From positions 1 to 49,305 of the forward strand of contig NW_020169324.1 in NCBI RefSeq assembly GCF_000988165.1: DNA of 49,305 nt, read 5' to 3'. The notes beneath the pieces are model-generated. The model saw only the letters and a program-made list of their open reading frames with translations. It was not told the DNA's origin and did no database searches. This DNA is from Vairimorpha ceranae (lineage: Eukaryota; Microsporidia; Nosematidae). A program made the translations under genes and the position numbers. Shown here one piece after another: positions 41,235-49,305 of this stretch (position 1 is the first letter of the stretch; each line of letters opens with the position of its first letter).

Positions 41235-41590
41235 TTAAAAAAGGAGTAAAAAAATAAATAAATGTGTATATTTAAACTTTTTATATGTATTGATGACTAG
41301 CTTACGCTATCCTGTTTTAAATAGGATTATAAATACAAATTATTCTCTTTTTTAAATGTGCGCTATGTCTTTGAGCTTGTATGTATTGTTCAATAATATA
41401 AAATAAATTTTTTTATCAATAATTAAATTTTGCAATAGCCATATTTTACGATTTATATAATTGATAAAACTACAGGAAAATGCACAAAGTATTGTGGTGG
41501 GCTCATAAAAAAGCTTAAAACCTGTTTTATTCTTTTTTATTAAAAAATACAAAGATTTTTATAAAAGTACAAAAAAAGGGTTAAAAATTA
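41235..41590 (+). repeat. Lone copy of the ~345-bp micro-ORF repeat
   Basis: AAAAAAGGAGTAAAAAAATA precedes ATGTGTATATTTAAAC (ATG at 41262), encoding M-C-I-F-K-L-F-I-C-I-D-D-stop. CTAGCTTACGCTATCCTGTT follows and then a body like that of the units at 4.8-5.9 kb, ending with another AAAAAAGGGTTAAAAATTA box. Confidence 0.75.
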
Positions 41591-41882
41591 AATAAAATTT
41601 TTCTTTTCTTTTTATAATATAGTAGATTACAAATTAAAATAAAGTCAGAAGATGATAAAAAATGAAATGAATAGTAGAATTTAAAATAATCCATTCCATG
41701 AAGAGAGACATGAGATAAATAAAATTAAAAAAAATTATTTATAAAAAAAATATCAGCTTTCTATGTTATGCTAAAAGACATAACAAAAGTATAAAAATTA
41801 AAATAACGTTATTATTTTCCTCTATGTGAGTAATGAGACTAATTAAAAAACATTTATGTTATATACTTTATTTTTCCTTACA
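41591..41882. other. Non-coding 5' flank of the tRNA gene
   Basis: A+T-rich; nothing recognised. Confidence 0.5.
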
Positions 41883-41967
41883 GGTACCTTGGCCGAGGGG
41901 TCGATGGCGTCAGATTTCAGCTCTGATACTTTAATCAGTGCGTGCGGTTCGAATCCCACAGGTACCA
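41883..41967 (+). tRNA. Leucine-type (class II) tRNA gene with UCA anticodon
   Basis: The acceptor stem GGTACCT/AGGTACC is a perfect 7 bp with discriminator A. The D-arm GCC/GGC carries the Leu/Ser-type A box TGGCCGAGGGGTC. The anticodon stem TCAGA/TCTGA is perfect and encloses the seven-base loop TTTCAGC, so positions 34-36 are TCA (41917-41919). The variable arm is long (ACT/AGT stem), as in class II tRNAs. The B box GGTTCGAATCC is intact. The T stem reads GTG(C)GG/CCCAC, perfect only if C41945 is bulged. Discriminator A, the D-arm and G37 fit tRNA-Leu. A one-base change from the Leu UAA loop (TTTAAGC) would give this loop. There is no intron or encoded CCA. It may be a UGA-reading tRNA or a decaying gene. 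Confidence 0.8.
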
Positions 41968-43407
41968 TTTTTGCATGAAAAAAAATTGTGCATAGAATTT
42001 TTTGAAATTATTTATATTGGTAATATATTTACATCTTAAGGGATTTATACTATCCTAAATTTTCTATTTAAAAGTTTCATATTACTAATGTTATTTTATA
42101 TTGTTAACGACTTATAGATATATATCAAAATATGTTTTTAATTGTATTAAAGTTAAAAAATATATCATTAATCATTGTTTACTTAACAACTATAATTCTA
42201 AAAAATATCATTTTTGCGAAACCAATATACAAACTAATAATAAAATTTATAATTTTTTTTTTAAATTCTAAAATTATCAGTCTATAAAAGATAAAGTTTA
42301 TTTTAGAAAACTTAGTAAAAAATTAGAATAACTTTTTAACGACATTTTTTTGAACAAATTCTAGATACTTAATTTTTTATTATACTATACTGCAGATAAA
42401 CATCTCTCTATACTACTTTTATAATATTTTATAAAAAATCTTTTTTGTTTATAAATTAAATATTTTTGTTTCGCATTTAATTTTTTATATTTTTGTTTTC
42501 GTACTTAATTTAAAATGTACTAAAATTTGATATAGATAATCTACAATTTTTAGCATTAAATGATGATATTGTACAAAAATAGTCAAAAAAACCAATAAAT
42601 TTTTCATTACTGTAAAACTAATAATTATTTAAAATAAATTTGCCACCAACACAACAAAGTGTCACAAGTACACTAGATTCTTGAAAGTACAAGAATATAA
42701 ATATAAATTACAAAGAATTTTTAATTAGCAGAACATCCGAGAAACATATATATGGGGAGATCTTAAATTACTACAGATAGTAGAAAAATTATAAACATAA
42801 ATTTAAGCGCTAAAACACAAGCAATGCAATCGCACAAATTAAGTAATATGTCTATATATTAAACATAGTTAAACAAACCCAAAGAAATAAAAAAAAGTAT
42901 CTGTACAATATAAATTAAACATTACATGCATTAAAACAGCAGGTAAAGACGAAAAAAACCATCCTTTAAAGTTCAAGGCAGAAGATTTACAATATAAAGC
43001 ACAGAAGAGAAATAATTATACTACAATTGCAGTTTGCCTTAGACGGCAGAAAAGCAATATTTTAAAGTGAAAAAGAAATATTCCTCACTTTCTAACATAA
43101 ATTAAATTGATTTTGAAGCAAAATACAAAGTAATAAAGTGAGAATAGCAAGAAAGTTTAAAGATATTTGCCCAAATTCTTATAATATTGATAATAGAACA
43201 AGACAAACCTTTAAAACTTTAAATGCATCCTAAAGTCCCTGAATATTCGGTTTTAACAGTCTTCAAGATGGTCAACATACGAAAATCTTTGTTCTACGAA
43301 AAGAAGCTATGTGCGCTGTAACACAAAACAATCTTTCTTGACTTTGCGCCAAATACCATCATTGTAAAGAAAACTAAAAAACAATAGACTTTATGGAGAT
43401 GGGATGC
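41968..43407. other. Non-coding; a G+C-richer, unrecognised part at 42.6-43.4 kb
   Basis: The first 600 bases are plain A+T-rich. From about 42640 to 43400 the base composition becomes less extreme, and short coding-like segments appear (near 43139 the frame RIARKFKDICPNSYNIDNRT, then RQTFKTLNAS and a stop). This suggests an old decayed gene or transposon. No family recognised. Confidence 0.4.
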
Positions 43408-44601
43408 AATAGAGATTCATATTTGACCCTGCCGATTAAAAATCTTTAACCCCTAAAATAAGATGCAAAATTAAGAAGGAGAAAAGATCCTTGAAGAAAA
43501 AAGTAATGTTTTTTGCATAAAATTGAAATTATACTGATAAATAAATTAAAAATTTAAAATTAAGTCGGTTTTTGTTAATTTAAAAGAGATTTAATTACTT
43601 TTTCAAATACAAAAGATTTTTGGTTTCTTTTAACCGCAAACAATTCCAGAAAATTACTAATTTTTTTATATGTTCTATATCTGGCAGGAATATTTAATTT
43701 TACACCTGTCCATGTCCCTTCCATTGTATTTGAATGTGTAGATATTTGGTTATTAATAAAACCAATGTTTTGATATACAGTATGATGTGTATATTCTGTA
43801 AATGCACTCAATTTGGCGTTTCCGTTCCAGCAGTCTGTATAATACTTCCTGGCATGACATACCTTTTGATTAACGCCGTAAGTGTATCCGCCTTTCTGTT
43901 TTTAACTTTAGTTAATACAAGTTTTTGGCAAAGAGCACGTTCAATCTTTCTAGGACCCACACACCATCGACTCTATGTGCTTTATGGTATTTTTGCTTGC
44001 CGAATTTCGACCCATCTATTTCAACAACTACGCCAGGTCCTCCTATTTGTGTATTCTCTTTTATATTTTGTTTTGCAATACGACCGATTGTTTTTTTACT
44101 TAATCCCGTAATAAAATTTATAGATTTAATCAAATTGTTATACAAAAATAGAAATTTAATTCTCGCAACTACAAGCCAGCTAATTTTATCATTACAAAAT
44201 GGGTTTTTACTTGTAATTTTTTTTTTTTCCTACAAATAGCACGAGTACCTTGTAAAATATTTTGTCCTTAATTACTTTTTGACTTTGCCTTAACACTACG
44301 GGCAAATCTTTCTATAATAATATTAAAAACAATTTTTTTCAAATGTATTCTCTATTTCATTAAAATAAATATTCACTTTTAGAGCTATAAAAATTACAAA
44401 AACAATAAATGATTAAAAAAAAAGCAATTAAATCTCTTTACAATTAACAAAAGCCAACTTATTCTTAAAATTTAAATCGATTTATTAGGTTTAAATTTAA
44501 ATTTTGTGCAAAAAGCATTCCTTTTTTCCCCTTCTTGATTTTGCGCCTAATTTTAAGAGATTATAATTTTTAATCGGCGAGGTCAAATATGAATCTCTAT
44601 T
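43408..44601 (-). mobile_element. Merlin element with long (~75-bp) TIRs
   Basis: The left end starts AATAGAGATTCATATTTGAC and continues GCCGATTAAAAAT, then an AACCCC box, then GCAAAATTAAGAAGG. The right end (44512-44601) is its inverse with small differences. The transposase relic is on the minus strand. No direct duplication is seen outside the ends. Confidence 0.8.
43575..44240 (-). pseudogene. Merlin transposase relic
   Basis: Two minus-strand frames carry the family motifs. The first (44145-43912): LSKKTIGRIAKQNIKENTQI, then GGPGVVVEIDGSKFGKQKYH, keeping the first catalytic Asp, and AHRVDGVWVLERL. After a frame change, the second (43811-43575): HHTVYQNIGFINNQISTHSN, then TMEGTWTGVKLNIPARYRT, with the third catalytic Glu. 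The region holding the second Asp sits between them in other frames (about 43810-43910). Broken but relatively young compared with the 13-15 kb copies. Confidence 0.8.
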
Positions 44602-45022
44602 ATATCACTCCTCTTTTAATATATTTATTTTACGCAAAAATACAAATAAATTTTAGAACTAATTTTTGATTTTAAATGACGTTGCCGACATATCCTCCTT
44701 TAAGGTATTGTTCAAAAAGTGAGATGAGATTAAAATGATTTATTTTATTTTTATCTAAATTTATCGTGCCCCCCTTTTGAGCCAGATAATTAATATTTAA
44801 TTTTTTATTAATGTCATATTCAGATTAAGATTCTTGACAGTTAATTTATATAAAATTGTTATATTTATGTAAGACACCACAGTTGCATAGAAAAGTTTTA
44901 TAACAACATGCTTGAAATTTTTTTCTTATTAAAATCAACTAACAAGAGCAAATTTATATTTTTTTTACAATTTACAGTTTGATTCTTTTGAGATTTTAAT
45001 TTAAAAAAAAATTGTTTTTATA
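44602..45022. other. Non-coding spacer before the repeat-stalk gene
   Basis: A+T-rich; no feature recognised. Confidence 0.5.
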
Positions 45023-45025
45023 CCC
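45023..45025 (+). promoter_or_regulatory. CCC start-proximal signal
   Basis: TTTATACCCTTATGTC, two bases before the ATG at 45028. Confidence 0.65.
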
Positions 45026-45027
45026 TT

Positions 45028-46449
45028 ATGTCTAGCAATAGAAAATACATTGTTTTGGGAGTTGGTCTAGTAATCTCTTGCATAATTTTCGGATTGTTTT
45101 TTATTAAAAAATTCACTGCAGCATCCTCTGAAGAACCCTCTGAGGATTCCTCTGCAGCGTCCTCTATAGCATCCTCTGCAGAATTCTCTGCAGCATTCGT
45201 TAGAGAACTTTCTGCAGCATCCTCTAAAGAACCCTCTGCAGCGTCCTTTTTAGCATTTTCTGAAGAACCCTTTGCAATGACGTCTGCAACACCCTATGCA
45301 GCACCCTCTGCAATTACCTTTGCAACACCCTATGCAGCACCCTATGCAGCACCCTCTGCAGTATCCTCTGAAGAATCCTCTGCAGTATCCTTTTTAGCAT
45401 TTTCTGAAGAACCCTTTGCAATGACGTCTGTAATAACCTCTGCAACACCCTTTGCAATGACGTCTGTAATAACCTCTGCAACACCCTTTGCAATGACGTC
45501 TGTAATAACCTCTGCAACACCCTATGCAGCATCCTCTGCAGTATCCTCTGCAGTATCCTCTGAAAAACCCTTTGCAACACCCTTTGCAGTATCCTTTGAA
45601 GAATCCTCTGAAGAATCCTCTGCAGTATCCTCTACAGTATCCTCTACAGTATCCTCTAAAGAACTTTCTGCACCACCCACAGCAACAATCTTTGAACTTG
45701 TTTTAGCACCCTCTGAAGAACCCTCTGCAGCAACCTCTGAAGAATCCTCTGAAAAACCTTCTGAAGAACTCTCTGCAACACTCTATGAAGAATTCTCAGT
45801 AACACCCTCTGAAGATCCCTCTACAGCGCTTTTTAAAGCTCCCTTTTTGGATTTAAAAAATAGTTTGGTATTAGAATCTTTTGGAAGCTGGAGCTTAGAT
45901 GTTTCAACTGCATACGATGAATTTATTAGGGCAAACGAGAAAAATAAAAAGCTATCTAAAGAAGATTTTGCTATCATTTTGAATAGCTTATACTTTGCTG
46001 TTAAAGATAGATTTTTTTTTCTTCGAGAAAATATTATTGAATTAATTAAATTCTCGGGTAATTTTTTGAAATCTGGCTATGTAGAGTCAGCTAAAAAGAT
46101 TGAGAGAGATCTTAAAAAATTTATAAATATACAAAACCAGTTTTATGATTTTTTTAAGGATCTTTTTGAAGAAAATAATAACTTTCAAAAATTTTTAGAT
46201 CCTCAATATCACCTTTTTGAATTTAATATAGAAGATGGAAAGATTATATTAGACAAAGAAGAAATATCGATAATAAAGACTTTTGGAGAATATTTAAAAA
46301 ATCTAGAAAATTATAAATTTTTAATAAGTGAGCAAAACAGAGATAAGATCTTTGAAAAAACATTTAGTACAAATTTAGGAAATATTTCTGGAGCTGAGCT
46401 TATGGCTGTTAAGCTTTATGTTTTTTTAATACATAAGTATTCAAAGTAA
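45028..46449 (+). CDS. Membrane-anchored protein with tetrapeptide-repeat stalk (473 residues)
   Basis: MSSNRKYIVLGVGLVISCII continues into a hydrophobic stretch to about residue 26, followed by Lys-Lys: a signal anchor or uncleaved signal. Residues 30-270 are about sixty tetrapeptides of the type [AE][AEV][SP][SFY] (for example EEPS, AASS, ATPY, AVSS), encoded by a 12-bp repeat. They are Ser/Thr-rich and acidic, as in O-glycosylated stalks. Residues 280-473 form a helical, Lys/Phe-rich globular part (AYDEFIRANEKNKKLSKEDF, LIKFSGNFLKSGYVESAKKI). I recognise no family. The layout suggests a cell-surface or endomembrane protein, perhaps with variable stalk length. The CCC box supports the start. 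A long frame on the opposite strand through the repeats is a shadow. Confidence 0.8.
   Translation: MSSNRKYIVLGVGLVISCIIFGLFFIKKFTAASSEEPSEDSSAASSIASSAEFSAAFVRELSAASSKEPSAASFLAFSEEPFAMTSATPYAAPSAITFATPYAAPYAAPSAVSSEESSAVSFLAFSEEPFAMTSVITSATPFAMTSVITSATPFAMTSVITSATPYAASSAVSSAVSSEKPFATPFAVSFEESSEESSAVSSTVSSTVSSKELSAPPTATIFELVLAPSEEPSAATSEESSEKPSEELSATLYEEFSVTPSEDPSTALFKAPFLDLKNSLVLESFGSWSLDVSTAYDEFIRANEKNKKLSKEDFAIILNSLYFAVKDRFFFLRENIIELIKFSGNFLKSGYVESAKKIERDLKKFINIQNQFYDFFKDLFEENNNFQKFLDPQYHLFEFNIEDGKIILDKEEISIIKTFGEYLKNLENYKFLISEQNRDKIFEKTFSTNLGNISGAELMAVKLYVFLIHKYSK
45118..45830 (+). repeat. 12-bp coding minisatellite
   Basis: Units like GAAGAACCCTCT, GCAGCATCCTCT and GCAACACCCTTT repeat about sixty times in frame, with higher-order blocks (TTTGCAATGACGTCTGTAAT recurs three times between 45414 and 45510). 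Confidence 0.85.
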
Positions 46450-48979
46450 ACCTGTTCTATGTAAAAAGTTTTTATATACAATTTTATAACTGCGACTTGT
46501 TTATATTTTAATTTGGTAAAATAAGGTACAAAATAATAAATATGCGAAAGGAAAAACAATTATTAAGACAAGTTACATTTAAAAATTTAATGTACTAATA
46601 AATGATAAAATTTTAAGTATACATTAATTAAAAGTTATGTATTCATTTGTGCTTTTTGTGTTAGAAGATAACATCCTTATGTCTAAAAATTTGTATAAAA
46701 TTTTTTAAAAAGGAGACAAACATGCTTAGATTCACAAACTTTATTAGCCACTTTTTAGGCATCCCGCTGAAATGTTGTTAATGCAACAAGGAACTAATCA
46801 GATAAAACTATAATTAACCGATTAGGAGAAACCTTCATACCTTGTAGCATAACATTAGTGATTAATTTTGAGATCTTATAAAAAATAATAATCACTATTT
46901 AAGTCAATGCAGCCGCTTAAAATTTAGTAATGCTTGATGATCTGACCTTATTTAAATGACACTTAAACGTTTTTTACATAAAACTTTATTAGTTATATTT
47001 ACACCGTTACTTAAATTATTATTCAATACTAGTTAACGTCATCTAGTTAAAAAGGTACGACAAATATGATGTATGTTCTGTTTTTTCAATGTATGATACG
47101 TTTTTGGGCTTGTTGTTATATATTGTTAATTTTTTATTTAGCTATTGAATCGATATTTAAGCATGTCAACAAAATCAATTTTTAAAAAAAAAATGCAAAT
47201 TTTGTCAAATTCTTTTTAGTGAGATTTTTTAAAAGAAAATACTAGATAAAAGAATAAAACTTAAAGTTAAAAAAGCATTTTTTTATTTTGTAAATTAAAC
47301 ACCACTACATGATAAACAAGTTTTATAAGAGAACACAAGCGGGGGAGCTAAGTCATTAAAAAATTGTTTATAAAAGCATAAGCTTAAAGGATTGATCAAA
47401 GAGAGATAAATCTAGAGATAAGATAAGGGAAAGGCATAAAGGAAGTAAAGAGGTAGAGGTAGAGACGGGGTAGTAAAAAAGGTGTTAAGAGATATGATGG
47501 GATTGAGTTGCTTTAAGAAATGATTATACTAAAAAATTAAACAGGTCAGTGTATTGTAAATTTTTATACTAACTTGGAGGAGTGTTAACAATTGTATAAT
47601 GCTTTGTAAAATGTTGAATTTTGATCATCGGCTTATTGATTGTATGTAAATTATGATTAATTACTCAAATGAGTGACGGCTATCATTATATTGGTTTTAT
47701 ACTAAAAATATTGTTATCAATATTATAAATTATAAGCAAATAAATAAGGAAATAGTAAATTGTATACATTTATGTATTATTATTGCTAGAAAATATTTTA
47801 TTTGTAGTAGTTTTAGGATTTATTAGTGTGTGAATATTTATCATAATATAATTTTATATTTTGTACAGTATAAATTTTTGTCAAGGGTGAGGTTTAAAAG
47901 TAAATTCTAATATAAATTTTAATCGTTTCTTAGTTAAAAAGTCCATCGTTATTTTTTGCGCATTTTATAAAATTCATAATCTTGTAGCCCTTATTTGTTA
48001 ACATTATTTTAACAGCAGAATAAAAATCAAATAACTTTATCACTGCTAATAAACTAAAGACCGCTAAGAAGTTTATGCTCGTGGTATTCTAGGAAATTTT
48101 TTCATTTATGCTTTTTTTCTTTGCTTACTTTTAGACCATTTCTTTTAATTAAAATATTCATCAGTTTTTATGTTTTTTGTTTAAATTAGGCATAAATAAT
48201 ATTCTATAATTTCTCTTTTTTTGTATATACCTTATTATTTTATAGAAGTTGTATAAAAGTATTATCTTCTTTTTTACATTAAAAGTAACATAACAGAAAG
48301 ACAATTATTTTAACCATTATATTTTATACATATATTTCTTTTTTTAATAGAACATATTTAAAAAACTTAAAATTAATTTTTTTTGTATAATTTGTAAGAA
48401 TCTTTTTTAAGATTAGTCTAAGATATCTTTAATTTGTGTTTATTGTAAGGTATAAAGCCGTCATTCACTTGAATAAAAGTGTTGGGGTTGTACATCTCTA
48501 TATTTAGGCGTGTCTCGATTAGCTGGCATTATTAATCTTTGTTTGTATAACAAAAAAGATTAATCGTGATTTGTTTTAAAAATACAATTACTTGATAAGA
48601 ATCTTAAGGCAATGTTTTGAAAGATTATTATGCTATGTGTAATGTTCACAAGTTATATCTATTTGCTAAAGTTATACCTGTTAAAATTTTTTTACAGTCA
48701 TAAATAAATCAACTTGCGTTGTATACAAAAGAGTGTAAATTTTAATTTGTATAAAATTCTAACTTGTAAATTGTAAGTTTAACCCACTTTTCAAAAAAAC
48801 GATTCTTTTTGAACACAAGAAAAGTTTGCTAATTGAATTTAAATTCCACAAAAAATACTTTTGCAATCAAAAATTCTTCTCATAAAAATTTAAAAACATT
48901 TAACGTCAAAACTAATTAGTTTAAACAAAAAAGATTATACATTTTTTAATATTTTATAAAAAAAATTTAATATAAAAAT
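46450..48979. other. Long non-coding stretch
   Basis: It contains the diverged micro-ORF box at 46700-46790, two hairpin-forming segments just after it, and a purine-rich tract at 47395-47480 (GGTAGAGGTAGAGACGGGG). No gene recognised in the rest. Confidence 0.55.
46700..46790 (+). repeat. Diverged micro-ORF repeat box
   Basis: TTTTTTAAAAAGGAGACAAA precedes an ATG (46722), then CTTAGATTCACAAACTTTAT and, about 20 bases later, GGCATCCCGC. This parallels the order of the units at 5 kb and 41 kb. The frame reads M-L-R-F-T-N-F-I and stops after 19 codons. Confidence 0.5.
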
Positions 48980-49305
48980 TTATTTTTTTTGTATTTTAGC
49001 ATAAAAAAATCCATCCATGTTGTGTACATGAGGGTATATTCTTCTTGTTAAACTCATTGATGGATGATAAGCTGTACCTCTAAAAGTAGGAAATCCTGGC
49101 CGTCCTACGTCTACATCGCATCCTACTACTTTAGCATTAGGTCTTTTGGTTAGTAAATAAGTTACTACTTCTTCATTTTCTTTTGTTAATACTGAACAAG
49201 TAGAATAAACCATTACTCCTCCCTTTTTAAGCATGTCAAATCCCTTTAAAATAAGCTCTTTTTGTCTAAATACTGTTTTTCTTATGTCATCAACAGTTCT
49301 AGACA
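48980..49305 (-). CDS. NOP2: NOP2/NSUN1-type rRNA cytosine-5 methyltransferase, C-terminal part (cut by window edge)
   Basis: The frame is open to the window edge and starts outside it. It holds the end of the methyltransferase domain: RKTVFRQKELILKGFDMLKK, then GGVMVYSTCSVLTKENEEVV with the motif VI Thr-Cys (STCS), the catalytic cysteine region of the RsmB/NOP2 family. The terminal RRIYPHVHNMDGFFYAKIQK is nearly universal for NOP2 (YPHxHxxDGFFxAK). The enzyme methylates large-subunit rRNA and is needed for 60S assembly in the nucleolus. The motif IV cysteine (PCSG) lies outside the window. The long C-terminal extension of yeast NOP2 is absent: the gene stops five residues after FFYAKI. Confidence 0.9.
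   Translation of the reverse strand, partial: SRTVDDIRKTVFRQKELILKGFDMLKKGGVMVYSTCSVLTKENEEVVTYLLTKRPNAKVVGCDVDVGRPGFPTFRGTAYHPSMSLTRRIYPHVHNMDGFFYAKIQKK

Noticed and set aside
45314..45706. Frames in other phases through the tetrapeptide stalk
   Set aside because: Shadows of the 12-bp repeat; the real frame has the CCC box, anchor and C-terminal domain.
1..49305. CRISPR arrays, bacterial promoters, ribosome-binding sites or origins
   Set aside because: The gene content is eukaryotic and no spaced identical repeats of the CRISPR kind occur.

Overview
The window looks like part of a microsporidian nuclear genome, most like the Nosema/Vairimorpha group (inference). The evidence is strong A+T richness, intron-less and shortened eukaryotic core genes (RPN2, NUP98, TFIIA small subunit, an SF3B6-like RRM protein, NOP2), secreted lineage-specific proteins, and a CCC or CCCC triplet a few bases upstream of most start codons. 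That triplet matches the CCC-like start signal described for microsporidia. Three of these triplets show that the true start is an internal ATG.

Layout. 1-1.7 kb: a frameshifted gene for a putative secreted protein. 1.7-6.4 kb: non-coding DNA with a tandem array of ~345-bp units, each carrying a GGG box and a tiny conserved reading frame. 6.4-10.9 kb: a decayed Ty3/gypsy-type retrotransposon on the minus strand with LTRs of only ~48 bp. Two Merlin (ISXO2/IS1595-like DDE) DNA transposons have inserted into it, each flanked by a perfect 8-bp target duplication. 11-18 kb: four further Merlin relics, two of them with long terminal inverted repeats, then a hairpin footprint and a G+C-richer block that folds into several hairpins. 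18.9-20.5 kb: a secreted-protein gene. 21.6-24 kb: a Tc1/mariner relic and a Merlin relic. 25.3-40.7 kb: the gene-dense part, with an adaptin-mu-like gene, an unknown 729-residue protein, an SF3B6-like protein, a polo-type kinase, TFIIA small subunit/NUP98 in divergent orientation, RPN2, a propeller plus coiled-coil protein and a secreted Lys/Asp-rich protein. 41.2-44.6 kb: a lone copy of the tandem-array unit, a leucine-type tRNA gene whose anticodon reads UCA, and another Merlin element with long TIRs. 45-46.4 kb: a membrane-anchored protein with a long tetrapeptide-repeat stalk. 46.4-49 kb: non-coding. At the right edge: the 3' end of NOP2.

No operon logic is expected; genes are monocistronic with short divergent promoters. 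The core genes serve transcription initiation, splicing, nuclear transport, protein degradation, vesicle traffic, mitosis and ribosome assembly. The points most worth a second look are the UCA-anticodon tRNA, the NUP98 gene that ends exactly at its cleavage site, the fold-back ends of the Merlin elements, the short-LTR nested retroelement, the micro-ORF repeat family, and the structured block at 18.1-18.3 kb. All identifications come from reading the sequence; no database search was run.
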